Positions 21,372 to 44,640 of a stretch of 64,000 bases of DNA are shown piece after piece. The notes beneath the pieces were generated by a model, which was not told where the DNA came from, searched no databases, and saw only the letters and a program-made list of their open reading frames with translations. This DNA is from Tiliqua scincoides. Its lineage: Eukaryota; Chordata; Lepidosauria; Squamata; Scincidae. The stretch is from assembly GCF_035046505.1 (NCBI RefSeq), contig NC_089822.1, positions 99,642,659 through 99,706,658 on the forward strand, given 5' to 3'. The first letter of the stretch is position 1; the number at the start of each line of letters is the position of its first letter. The position numbers were made by a program, and so were the translations under genes.

Positions 21372-24300
21372 CATGCCACCTCTGGCCCCACCTTACCACT
21401 AACATCCTTCCTAGCTCCACGCCTGCTATCTATGGAAGTGGAGCAAGGCGGCTGTAGGGGAAGGGTTTCCTGGTGAACTCACCAGATTAACTGTGGAGAG
21501 CCTCCACAGTTAGATAATATATTACCTGAAAAGGGCTTAATTAACTAGGCCCTGTGAGCGTACAGGGAACATGTAATTAAAGTGGTAGAAGCCAGGAAGT
21601 GGAAGCTGGAAGTGGAAGGGGGAAGAGTAAAGATAAAAAGTAGCTCTCCACACAGCACTTTGTCAGCCCACCCTGGACAACCTGGCATGCTTTCAAAAAA
21701 TCACCAAAAATCAGGACCAAAAATGGGGGAAGGCAATACAGTGCAATGGGTTGGCAATAATGTTGACCGGCTTCTTCATAAAAACTGAGTAAAGGAATAA
21801 TGCCCATTTCATGACACATTTAACTGTGGATACATCCCAAATTTGGATGGCTTCTCCCACCACCCACTTTCTTAGACTAAATTTCCAGGGTGCTTTCTTT
21901 GGCTGGCTAAATCAGTCATAACACAGCAAACCATTTGTCTGGGATGAGAACATTCATACAACCATATTTATTGGGGAGGAGGGCGACAGGCACCCAGTGT
22001 TGGCAAGGCCCATCCTTTCACAGCTTGGGGGACAGCAAGTACCTGGCACAGAAGGGCAGAGTGGTAGGGCAGCATATTTCCCCCCCCCCCCAAAAAAAAA
22101 CAGTTTGTCCCAACTGAGAGAAGGCAGCAGATGTTAGAGCTGTTGAACAGACCAGAGCATGAGACAGATTCCCCAGAATCATGATTAACAGGGCCTGGAA
22201 GATTCTGGCCTGTCGTTTTAGTATCCTGACTTGAACTGCCTGTTAGTGTCTTTTCTGATCTGGTGACAGAGAGAATAGGAAATTGGTGCTTGGCCCACAG
22301 CACTCCTGGTTTGAACCCTGTGGCGCCTGACAGGATTGATCCAAAGGGCTGCCTGCTGTTTAGCTTTGTAAAGGAAGTCAACCGCATAAACAGCATGACT
22401 AGATGTCCCGAATCAAGTCAATTTAGGCACACACACCCCCCCAAAAAGTGCAGGGTTGAAAAGCCTTCTTGGCAAGCAGACAAGCTGTCAACATGATGTG
22501 GAACACACCAGAACTCCGGCAGTGGGCTGGTAAAAGTCAAGATAACTAATGGGAGAATGGCAAGTAATATCAGCAAACAGACAGCTGGATAGAACTACAA
22601 ACCAGTGGGAACACCCCAGAAATGTTCCTTTGAAGAGGAACCAAAATGTTTAAGCAGCTCCTGAACTTGTGTACAGACCAACACTGTACACAAGACTGAA
22701 TGACAGTGTGATACAGCCATTGTTGCCTGCAGTGCCCACATTCGTTTTGTGTTTTCCTTCATCCATTGCACAGCGGTCTCTGTTCAGACTCGTTTTGAAG
22801 GCTTCTGGTATAACTCAAAAGCCTGCCAAATCTGGTTGACCAAATAGGACATGGAAGAGAAAATGTGGTTGCTATCCTATGCATATTTACCTGGGAGTAA
22901 GCCCAACTGAACTCGGCAAAATTGTTCATGAGTAAACATGTGTAAGACCAATCCATCAATGCACATTAAAGGCCGTACAGATTCCACAAGTGTCATAGTC
23001 TTATAACCCACAGTCAACTCACTACCCCAAGATGAGACAAACATATAAGCTAGATTCCAAACAGGATTAAACAGGATGATGGACGATAGTTCTGTCAAAG
23101 GCTGTTAGCTTGGATAGGACTTACCCCATCTGACTGTCCTTACATCATTAGGGCAGGACATGCAGTCAGAGGAGGCACCTCCCCTATCCTGTCCTGCTCC
23201 ATTGAAAACACATCAAGTACAGGGAGAGGCTAGAACTTGTGGCAACAGCAGCTAAGCCTTTGTTGTGATTACACAGGCACTAGGGTAGCCCCCTGAATGC
23301 CTTGAGCTGTGATGTCATCACATCATCATTATACTTCTGGGTCTGCCTCCCCAGTCTTGGACCTCATTGTTACTGGGGTGCCGACTGATGTTCTGGCTCT
23401 TCCCCTTCCTTCCTATTTGCAAAGGCTTTTTGTTTGCTCTTGTGGCTGATGCAGACAGATCTGCAGGGTGAAGACATGGGTGTGAGAGTCACTGTTGCTG
23501 CCACTACCGCAGCGGGGTGGTTTCAAGTGTCCCGTACATAAAATGATAAGCTAGAGTTGGTTCCTTAATGCAAATGTAGGAGAATACATAGCTGAAGGAG
23601 ACACACTAAGTGAAAATGCTGCTGCTGACCTTTATTCAGTAACATTCCAGCATTTCTAGAAATAAATAAATAGAAGTCTGGCGACAACCCAAGGTTCTGG
23701 CTTTTACGCAAACGTTCTGGCAATTGGCCTGAAAAAAAAATGGTTGGACTGATTTATTTCTCATCAGTTAACCACTCTGAGGCCCAGTTCCACATGATTT
23801 GTTTTTAATTGACTGGAAGATTACATGAAAGGTAACAGGTAAAAGAATTTAAAGTATGTAACAGAAATTATCCTAGACCAATACCGTCACCTCCAAGAGG
23901 GAACAATGAGTAAAATCTGGGATGAGTTAACCAAGGATCTGGCCCTTAAGTGTTTAACTACTGAAAACTCACATTCCCACTGCTCAGATAGACTGCTCCT
24001 GCAATCCCAGGATGACTCAACTCTGAAGCTGTTGCGCAATCACGCTGCTGATTCCTGCTGTCCGGTACGCAATAGCTCACCAGAGTTAAATGACTCCGAC
24101 GGTCTCGTCCCCTTGTATTGGTGTGTCAGACTGCAAACACAATGAGAATTGTGCCATTTTGCCTCACGGACTGTCTGTACAGTTCCTCTGTGCAAATTGA
24201 TATCTGGCTTTGCATTGAACGTGCATAATTATTCCAAAACGTATCGCAACTGAACATAATTTTAATACCTGTCAATGTATCATGCTCTTGATGCTGACTT

Positions 24301-24950
24301 TACATCCCCTTCCTCTCCACTGCACCCAGCGCAGGGACACCCCCTAAACTGATGCAGCCTCATACTTCCACTCTAATCTCAGAGTTAGGTAGATCTTGGG
24401 AGGTATTAGGAAAGGTTTTTACCTCCTCAAGGCCATTCCTATGGCACAGCAGGGTTACTCCCTTGTTGTCCAATTTCCTGTGCTTTCCTCAGCATTATTT
24501 AACATACTTACCAGTGTCTGCTCTAAGCTTTTGGGCCTCCCAGGGGTCTAGCTATACCAACTCTCTTATCAGTGAAATATTGACTCATTAGCCTCTCCTC
24601 TAATTACTTTTTACCATTGGAATGCAGGGAGGGAGATGTTCCCCTGCATTCCTTTGATATCCTGGAAGCATTGTTGCAAACCTTAACACGTTCTTGGGAA
24701 ATGATGAAGAGTAACCAAAGAGCATATTATTGGAAAGACAAAATGATGACACTGATGAAAAGGCAATGTTTACCTGTTGCTGTTTGGAAGGATGCATTTG
24801 ATAACGTCCTTAAAGAAAGCAGCCAGGATCCAAAGTACCATACAATAAGTCCTGTGCACCCAAGGGGAATCTTCAAGACTGTAATGCTCACTCAGCAACT
24901 TCCACTTCAGAAGAATCCTGCTGGATCAACCAAGGATCTGTTTGACTTTA
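21372..24950. other. Intergenic DNA, no gene recognised
   Basis: A short CAATCCTA-type fragment lies near 22870-22920. The stretch 23880-24180 looks single-copy and is not obviously repeat-derived. No splice-bounded homology to a known protein was found. The 157-codon frame 24617-25090 runs into an L3 tail and is not credible as a gene. Confidence 0.45.
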
Positions 24951-24954
24951 TGCA

Positions 24955-25137
24955 ACCACCAGGTTTTAGAGGTAGCCTATCTCTGAATACCAGGTGCAAG
25001 GGAGTGGCACCAGGATACTACTATCTGGTTGCCTTGAATGCTCTCAGAGGCATCTGGTGGGCCACTGTGAACTACAGGATGCTGGACTAGATGGGACCCT
25101 GGCATGATCCAGTGGGGCTCTTCTTATGTTCTTAAGC
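24955..25137 (+). mobile_element. CR1/L3-type LINE 3' tail
   Basis: Contains GGATGCTGGACTAGATGGG and ends GGGGCTCTTCTTATGTTCTTA, the same terminal module as at 3000-3168. Confidence 0.8.
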
Positions 25138-25909
25138 ATGCAACTAGTCTGCAATCTATGCCTAGCCAGGCTTCCAGAAAATCATCTGCAGGACATGAAG
25201 ATTAGGGTCAAACCTTCCCCTTTTCCTGTCCCAGTAACAAACCAAACAAAGTGGAGGTTCAAAAGCCATTTATAAGATGGCAGAGAGGTCAACCCTTCAC
25301 ATAAAGACATGAATCATGCTACTGGCAGTGGACTGGGTATACCTAAAAGATCTTGGCCTGCTTTATTTTGACATATCTTTTAAAAGTTTCATATTGAAGA
25401 AACTGCTCTCTTTGCCCCAACCACCTGATCAAAGAATGAGAAACTAAAGAACACAGCTTTCTAAAATTATTCACTTTTGGTCAGCCTGTCTAACATCCCA
25501 TCCTCCCCCCCCCCCCCAGCCTGCTTTTTGTCTTCAGTACTGTGAGGTTTCTGCAAAGGCTGCTCTCTTTCATAGGTGAAAGAGAAGGAGCTATCTTTTC
25601 CTCAGGGGACTTGATTCTCTGTTCATTGCCTACTCTGGACCATTCATTTGGCCATTTTGTGGTTGGGCTCTCTTTCTCCACCTATTGGAACTTCTTCCTT
25701 TTTCACAGCCTGTGCCACAAAGCACTCCTGTCCCTACGTCTTGGAAGAAGTTTTACATCCAGTCCAATTGACAATTTTCCCTTCCTTCACAGAAGCTGAA
25801 CTGCAAACATTTGGATAAACTTTATTATCTGAGTAGTTGGAATGCTTAGGAGCTGTGTTTTATGCCATCGCAATAGCCAATCGGGCAGAGGTCTCACTGA
25901 CACATTGCA

Positions 25910-26155
25910 CTGCTAACACCTGCTAACTGGGCAAAGACCTTTCAAAGTTGTATCCTCTTAGATTTAGCAGGGGAAGAGTAACTGTCCTTCACCCTAGCAT
26001 GATGCCTTTTCCAGTGGGTGTTGCCAGTGTCACTTCTGTACTTTTTTTTTTTTTTAGGAGTTCGAGCCCTAGGGGGACAGGAACCATTGATTGATTTCTA
26101 TGCAAACCACTTTGTGAAGTACACTGTTGAAAAGCAGTATGGAAATATTTTTTAA
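25910..26155 (+). mobile_element. SINE-like repeat 'GTGAGCCC' family, copy 3 (diverged)
   Basis: Plus-strand copy with TGCTAACTGGGCAAAGACCT, GCAGGGGAAGAGTAACTGTC, AGGGGGACAGGAACCATTGA and GCAAACCACTTTGTGAAGTA, in the family order. Confidence 0.7.
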
Positions 26156-26248
26156 AAAACACTTTTTAGTTTTATTAAAAGCAAACACACACAAAAATGT
26201 GTGTATGTAAATATTCTTAATGTATGCAGTATGCAAATATTCTTAATA

Positions 26249-26692
26249 CAGGTTGAGGCTCATTATTCGCAAGGGTTCCCTTCCAAGAACTCAAGTGGAT
26301 AGCAAAAAATGCACTATAGCAGTTCAATTTAAAAAACAAAGTCTCTTTGTTCTGGTGATTTAAAAACAGCCTTGCTGACCTTTGTAATGTACACAAAGTC
26401 AATCAGTCTCTCTCCAGGTGCTTAGGCTTCACTAGGAGGCATTCACCAGGAGCCCCAGCAAGGGGGAAAGAATGGAGAAGGTGATAATTGCTGCCATTTA
26501 GCCTTTAGCCATTTAGCCTTCTTTCACTTGCTCAGGGGGAAGGGAGGAGTGAAGCCTGCAGAAAGAATGATTGATGGATTGTCAGCCGGCTGCCCTCTCT
26601 GGCATTATTAAACAACCGTTTTCCTTTAATTTAAAGGACCCTTCCCCTCAGCTTTGAGAAAGAAAAATCTGTGGATACTTAGGTTATACCTG
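26249..26692. mobile_element. Mariner-like TA-flanked element (444 bp)
   Basis: Left end CAGGTTGAGGCTCATTATTC. Right end, inverted, CAGGTATAACCTAAGTATCC. Both are flanked by TA (26247-26248 and 26693-26694), as in Tc1/mariner elements. Similar sequence continues to about 26862, ending in CTGGACCTGTA, so the true right end might be there instead. Confidence 0.55.
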
Positions 26693-27704
26693 TAATCCCT
26701 TGTATGACTGTCTCTCTGCAACAGTAAAAAGCAGTTTTTTAAACTGTGATTTTAAAGGGATGCATTTTTCCCCTTCTCCAGGGATCAGCACATTCCTTCT
26801 CATTTGCAGGGGCCATTCCTGTTGAGTCAAATCCATGTACAGTATACAGGCTGGACCTGTATAATAAAATGGCCGTGTTGCTTTCGTGGCATACATGTAC
26901 TACAATTAACATTTACTGAACCTGCAGTGATCTTTTTCCAAATACAATATCCACTGTTACTCAAAACAGTTTCAGTTTAAGCACAGGTGCCATTATTGAT
27001 TTTTCACTTTTGTTTCCTGCCATTTTTTCATCAAGTGCAAGGTGACATACATAATATTACCCCATTTTATCTTCGTTGTTGCCCCATATAAACTGAGAGC
27101 ATGTTCTACATACTCAGAAGTTCTCTGTAGTTGCACCCTGCAGAGATAAATAGGTAGCAATGTGTAAACTCCCTCTCAGCAACACCTGTGTGCCATTACT
27201 TGAAAACTAGGCTTTAATACATACAGGACATTCTTTTTTCCCTGCCAAAGGGAAATACAACATGATATCCACTAGATGGCAGTCAACATTTACAAAAGGT
27301 TTTGGCAGCAGCAGAATAAATTCTAACCATTGAATGTTCAGTTGTGGCTAAAACCTCCAATAAAAAAATATCTAACAAGGTTCACAACAAGCCCTAAACT
27401 CATATTTATGCAATGAAAATAAAAGGAAATGCCTGGGAGACACTCAGCCCACAGACATGTGTGATGAATGTGTGTGTTCTGTATACACAGAATGAATGTG
27501 TGTGTGTTCTGTAAAAAGATATAACCATCTTTTTAAACACATGCTGGTTGTGTTATGAAATCACATTGCCTTTTAAAGTGTGTGTATGCCATTCTATTTT
27601 GAACACTATAACACAGGCATGTCACCAGGGTTGATGTCACCGGGTGTAAGAAATCATTGTGGTACCCCCATGCACTTCCTCCCATACCAAATCATAGAGA
27701 ATCC

Positions 27705-28090
27705 TTAGTATAGGTGGCGCCTCAGTATCTGTGAGAGATCTGTTCTTGCACTGCCCCACGGATTGGAAAAACTGCAGATAATGAAATCCATGTTTTTGGT
27801 CCATTTAAATAATCTGGAAGCCAACAGAGCTGTGTTCCAGTTACCTCCAGTCACTCAATGTGGGTCCCCCAGACCTGCAGAGGCCACTGGAGTTCTGCTT
27901 CAATTGCCTGTGAAGGGCTTTCTGTGGGCGCCCATGGCCTCTGTGGGATTCAGAATGGCCGTTTCAGCAAAAAGAATGCAACTTCCAGTTTCCCTAAGGG
28001 AAACTGCAAGTGACGTTTTTGCCCTTATAAGGCATTCTGAGGCTCAGGGAAGCCCTCCAAATGACTGTTTCTCCATTGGTGGCAAGCACT
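27705..28090. mobile_element. Possible mariner-type MITE fragment
   Basis: TATCTGTGAGAGATCTGTTC and GGATTGGAAAAACTGCAGAT resemble the ends of mariner-like short elements of squamates. The right boundary is uncertain. Confidence 0.35.
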
Positions 28091-28116
28091 CGTATATAAA
28101 ATCTAGCAGTCACTTA

Positions 28117-29898
28117 CCGCAGACACTCGCCTATAAGTCGATCTCACAGATAAGTCAAGGGAGGTTTTGAAGCAAGAATCATAGAATTTTCTATGACCCT
28201 CAGATTCTAGGGGATCATAGAATTTTCTATGACCCTCAGAATTTTCTATGACCATCAGATAAGTCAGGTCAAACTTGGGGGGTGGGTGGGTGTCCGATTA
28301 TAGTTTTGTCTGATTTTACCCTAGCCCAGATCCTGAAAAATAACCTACCAGTAACTGTTACCCAAGAACTGAGTCTCTAATTTATTAAAAATATAGCAAA
28401 AGATCGTAAAATTCATTTTTATTCATAAACTTTTAAATTCTGGACTTCACCATCTTTTTGTAAACACTATCAAAGAGTAACTGCACTGTAAACATACTAA
28501 TAGAACAGTGGTTCCCAACCTGGGTTTAATATACCCCCAGGAGCACTCAACAGGACCTTTAGGGGTACTTGAAAGAGAATGGAATAGTGGCAGTGCTCCA
28601 GAATGCCTTGCAGGGCCAGCAAGGCAGGAAGGGAGGTAGCCAGTTGACTGTGAAAGCCCCACCACTAGCTAATTTTTGGCAATCAATTCATGTATGAACC
28701 AGTGATTGAAAACCAGTACAGGAAAAAAAACTAAAACATAAAGAGTGATCTATCACTCAGAATTTCTCAGGACATTTCTGATGCAAAACAGTGCAAAGGC
28801 AGAGTCTTCTGCTCTTAAGCCAGAAGCTCTACATATAACATACAACTTAGAACACAACTGGGAGTGTGCAGTTCAATTCACAGCAGAGATAAGCAACAGC
28901 AAATGGCTGTGACCAAGTGCAGCTGCACATAGCTAAAACCCTATTTACTCAGAAGCAGACCCACTGTTTTCCCTGGATGTTATTCCTAAGTAATGGTGCT
29001 CTGAATTGTAGTTTGTGAGACAATTTGATGGGAGTGTTTCCACTTTCAGGGGAGGTGCATCCTGCAGCTGCAACAAGCCCACCCTCACCTGAGGGTCTGG
29101 TCTGAGGGCTGATTCCTCCTCTTGATTTACAGCAGGATCAAGGCTGTCAGGGGGGTTTCACTCTTAAAGAGGTGGGGTTATTCTGGGGAGCCAGTTCAGC
29201 TCTGCTCTCTGTCTTGGGGGGGGGATGTGCAAATGGAAACTGCTGACAGTTTCCTAGTCAGTTCCCCTGATTGCATGGCTTGTAAAAATGGGGCCGAGGA
29301 AGAGGGACAGTGAGGAAGGGAGAAGAGAAGGGGGCACATCAGGTGGCTCGGAAGAAGCAAATGCAGAGCTGTAGACTCTGCATGAAGACATAGCCCTCCG
29401 TCTCTCTCCCCCCATCTTTAAGCTATGATCTTTTCCTGGGAGTAAGCTCCATTGACAATAATGGAACTTACTTCTGAGTAGGCATGCACTGGCTTGGGCT
29501 CAAAGGCTGCCATCCTATGTGCACTTTCCTGGGAGTAAGCCCCATTGACGACAAGCATGGGACACGCTCCTGCTCCCTTTCCTGTCCTTTCAAAGACTAC
29601 CATGGGTGGAGGAGGAGGAAGTGAGAGGCGAAGAGACCAGGCTTGGGGAGGCTCCTTGCCCAGGAGGAGGATGGAGGGGCAGGCAAGCTGAGCAGCTTTG
29701 TCAGGCTCCTTGCTCCAGGTGGGAAGCACGAAGTGAGGGAGCTGGTGGCGGGTCACCCCCCTCCCAGCAGCACCACTGCTGCTCCACAGTGTTCCTGAAA
29801 CAGCCCTGACCCTTAGTGGCCCCACAGATAAGGCAAAGGGTTGATTCAGGAGCTATTTGCTGGGACAAATTTATCGCCCTATAGGCGAGTATCTATGG
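28117..29898. mobile_element. TA-flanked inverted-repeat element, 1.78 kb, with internal insertions
   Basis: The left end CCGCAGACACTCGCCTATAA and the inverted right end CCATAGATACTCGCCTATAG agree over ACTCGCCTATA. TA sits on both sides (28115-28116 and 29899-29900). The interior includes a partial hAT end at about 28507 and CAATCCTA-type fragments near 28930 and 29425. No transposase is recognisable. Confidence 0.55.
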
Positions 29899-30471
29899 TA
29901 GATCCATCTCCAACACTGAGCAAAACAAACAGGTCCTTTACAAGGCAGAGAACAGCTGTAAAGAGAAATGGAAAGAGGATCACAAAAAATCCAAGGGGCT
30001 GGTTCAGTGGGTATAGACCCAGATTCAGTAATGTGGCAGCATCAGATGATCCCAGACATTTTACTGGGCCCCTTAATCCACATAGATCTAAGGGTACGGA
30101 AATACCATCAAACACACTGGACCTTAAGCACATGGCACTAAACATTTAATTCCTTCACTTATAACAAGCTTAAGGCCTCTCAACATTCTCCAGGTGCACC
30201 TTTTGTGCAGCTGGAGGAAAGAGATCAAACCCATATTAAGTCTATCATCACTTAATCAGGTTAAAGCATGCGTGTGCACACATACATTTTCACTGTTAAC
30301 TGGAGTGCATACAGTGGATTTCTGAACTGCCACCAGGAGGGAAGCAATTCCAGGTGGTATATTTAGGGGCTCATCCTTGCATGGATTTTTGTCTGATAAG
30401 AGGCAGTATATAAACAGAACAAGCACTTCTACAATGCTATTCAGAAGCACTGATTTCAATAAGCATGTGTT

Positions 30472-30692
30472 TCACCCCTGCTAACTAGTAAGAGGCACTC
30501 TTTCAAGTGGGTGCTCCTCTTTTATTCAGCAGGGGGAGAGTAACTGGCCCACCTCCCCCCAGCAGTGTCTTTTCTAGTGGCTGTCTGCTGGTGTTCTTTT
30601 GCATATTTTTAGATTGTGAGCCCTTTTGGGACAGGGGGCCATTAGTTATTTGATTTTTTTTCTGTAAACCGCTTTGGGAACTTTGTTAAAAG

Positions 30693-30730
<38 letters not shown>
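30472..30730 (+). mobile_element. SINE-like repeat 'GATTGTGAGCCC', copy 4, with (ATT)n tail
   Basis: Plus-strand copy containing CACCCCTGCTAACTAGTAAG, GGGGGAGAGTAACTGGCCCA, AGATTGTGAGCCCTTTTGGG and GTAAACCGCTTTGGGAAC, ending in an ATT microsatellite (30696-30730). It lies just downstream of the DCTN6 poly(A) signal. Confidence 0.8.
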
Positions 30731-30731
<1 letters not shown>

Positions 30732-30931
30732 TTCATCATCTCCCACAGAAATCAGGGAACTAGAATTGTTTAACTTGAACACCACAGGCACAATTCAGGC
30801 AATGTACCTCAATACTCATGAGAGTGCTTCACCTTTGTGTTAAGACACGCTTCGCTGCATCAAATATTAACGAAATTAGGAAGATTAGAGACAATGTAGA
30901 TAACCAAGCCCACTGGAAGTAACAGAGAAGT

Positions 30932-30937
30932 TTTATT
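30932..30937 (-). terminator. DCTN6: DCTN6 poly(A) signal AATAAA
   Basis: Minus-strand AATAAA about 155 nt downstream of the DCTN6 stop codon. It is the first canonical signal after the stop and gives a short 3' UTR. A further AATAAG/TTATTAAAT-rich stretch lies just upstream at 30940-30955. Confidence 0.65.
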
Positions 30938-31091
30938 TTTCTTATTTAATAAATAAAATCAAGCTTGCACACTGGAATGAAGGAATTACCAAATTAGTGA
31001 AAGGGCTATTACTTGAAGAAAAGGATGCACTGAAAGCACGGAGGCCTCACTCTTATTGGAACCTTGTCATCATGCAGGAGGTCAAATGTGG

Positions 31092-42211
<11,120 letters not shown>

Positions 42212-42560
42212 CTTTTCCACCCCGGGATCCATAGCTCGGCTTGCGACGAAGCAGCCTTCGGAGAGTGCGGTAGAACGAGCGAAGGAGGAGAGCGCCATTT
42301 CCGGATCGATTCATCCGGCACTCGATTGGAATGCACTCGGCGAATCAACCTTTGATAAAGGACACCTGGGCGGGGCTTAGCGCTGCTCTTCTCCAATGAG
42401 AACACAGGAAAGCGGACGGCCCCGCCCATTCCCTCCTCCCGCCCTTCCGACCTTCTCCAAGCGCACGTTCATATTCTCGCGGTATGGAAATCTCGCGGTG
42501 TTTCCATGAGAGAGCAGTGGTTCATGGTCACAGTGGTGCTAGTAGAGTTCAGGACAGGAG

Positions 42561-43672
42561 CTTGGGCTGGGGCTGCGTTTAACCCATTGGTGCCCAGGCA
42601 ACATTTGATTCCTGTTGCGTATATGCAACGTTGGGCAGAAGCGGCTTTAATGACAGCCCCCCTATCCTTAAATTCATCCGGTGCAGAGCCTCTTGGGTGC
42701 TCACCTGTGGAATTTTGGTCTGACGTGTTAGGGGCACTGATGTCCCCCACCGGAGATGGTGACGCTGTCCGCAGCCTGTCCCCCAAACACTTCATAGGCC
42801 TCGCTAAATAAAAGTTTGTTGTGAAAGCGCAAGTGCCAGCACTGCGGTGCAGTGAGGAGACTGTGAAACTTGAACCCAGGACCCCTGGGTTTGAACCCCC
42901 TTCACCAGCGCAATCCTATGTACGTTTTCCTGGAAATAAGCCCCACTGAACACAGCAGAACTTACTTCTGAGTGAGGGCTGTGGCTGACCGTGACTATCA
43001 GTTAATTGAACCTACTTCACAGGGTTGGTGTTTAAATGCAATGAGCTATACAGTGGCGCAGTCAGAGGGAGCGCAAAGCACTAGGTTTTGCAGGGAGCCT
43101 TACTACTGACCCCTCCACTTTGGAGCCATTCCGGGCGGTGGGAGCAAAATGGCCTCCCTCACCCAGAAACGCCCCCCCATGCCCTCCCGCTACCCTCTCC
43201 CACCCTTTGCGCCACCTGATGCAAACCTAACTGCCTCAGCCAGCGCAGTGACAGGATCTGGCGCTGGCAGGCTGGTGCATGTCCTTATGCCAGCATGGCC
43301 TGCTGATCACACTGAATGTACGTAGAATAGGTGCAGCTTAATTACATTCAGCAGCATCTTACCTGGCTATACAGTTAAGAGAGTGGGGGGTGGGTGGGAG
43401 GGAAGCTGTGCAAAAGCATTTTGTGACCATGTGCGTGTTTTTACATTGCAAAGTAAGATGCTCTTGTCCTTCCTGCTTCCACCCAGATATTTAATGTCTA
43501 AGAATTCAGGTGACAACACTGAAACCTGGCGAATTCTAGTGTGTGTACACCAAGGGCCAAACTACGCATAATGTTAAATGTGCATTTTTTTTAGAAGCTT
43601 GACTTTACTCTAGAGAAGCATCCACATGGGGTTTCAAACCAGGACTAAGGACAGAGCACACACGCGCGCGTG

Positions 43673-43707
<35 letters not shown>

Positions 43708-44520
43708 CCCCCCCGTGTGTGTGTGATTGTGTGTTTTACCTTCATGCTATTTTCCTGTTGAATATTGTCTCCCTCCATGTGGTCATTTAATCCTGAAAGT
43801 GCCATTTACTACAATGAAATAAGAAGAAAAATTTAAAAACATCTATATGCCATATCACATCAAAGGCAAGACTGGGACAGTGATTTATCAGGGGTAGGAA
43901 CCAGAAAATAGGGACTACCCCTGGTAAATAGGAACAGATGGTGATTATGGCATTTGACTATCAGACTGATCCACGCCATCAAGTATATGAAAATAATGTT
44001 CCATGCCAACCACAGTTGTACTTCTCATCCAACCAGCATTCATGTGATGGTAACTATTGGAGAAGGTACATAAGATTGAACTTCTGCTCTTTTCATTCTT
44101 TAGAAAGATGACAACAGCTCAAACGATTTTCAGGGTCATGGTGGTGTTAAAATAATCTGGTATTTTGGCTCTTATCTCTGCTTTTACCTGTTCTTGTAAT
44201 CAGTATTCGGAACTAACTCAGCAGAACAAGCATGCCATGTCTGTCAGTCCAAGGTTTGTAACACAGAAGCTCAGCAGAAATGGCATTTGGGCAAACTAAG
44301 GCTATATTTTCTTTGACTGTATATTTCAGGAAATCCAGGTCAGATAGCCAGGTTTCCTTAGCACACTGACAGATATGGCTGACCTTCGTTATCTAGGTGA
44401 CCTCTGTTACTGGCTCACCCCAATATAGGGGAATAGGCAGTCATGAGCTGAGAGCATTGATTTAGCTGAGGCAGGACTAGGAGACCACCCGTAAATTAGC
44501 ATTTTGAAAAGCAGGATCTC
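42561..44520. other. Interval between the DCTN6 promoter and MBOAT4 exon 1
   Basis: No gene seen. It contains a CAATCCTA-type short element near 42908-42975, a CT/GT simple repeat at 43660-43732, and otherwise single-copy-looking sequence that should hold the MBOAT4 promoter and 5' UTR. No convincing TATA box was found upstream of 44522. Confidence 0.5.
43655..43732. repeat. CT/GT microsatellite
   Basis: GCGCGTGTGCG followed by a long CT array, a C run and GTGTGT. Simple repeat. Confidence 0.9.
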
Positions 44521-44521
44521 A

Positions 44522-44640
44522 ATGACCTGGGAACAACCATTTTTATTTCATGCGACAGCTTTATATCAGCTGGCTGCTTTCCCATTTGCTGTTTTGTTTC
44601 ATTATCTATGTGCCTCCAAGCATCTGTCTACAAATGCAAG
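44522..44640 (+). CDS. MBOAT4: MBOAT4 coding exon 1
   Basis: Begins MTWEQPFLFHATALYQ and continues LAAFPFAVLFHYLCAS to NAR, aligning with the human [20 protein letters not shown] start. The donor is AAG|GTAAGT. A competing frame starting at 44550 does not match the family. Confidence 0.93.

Noticed and set aside
24617-25090. 157-codon open frame
   Set aside because: The last third is L3 tail. The first part has no family match and no conserved splice context.
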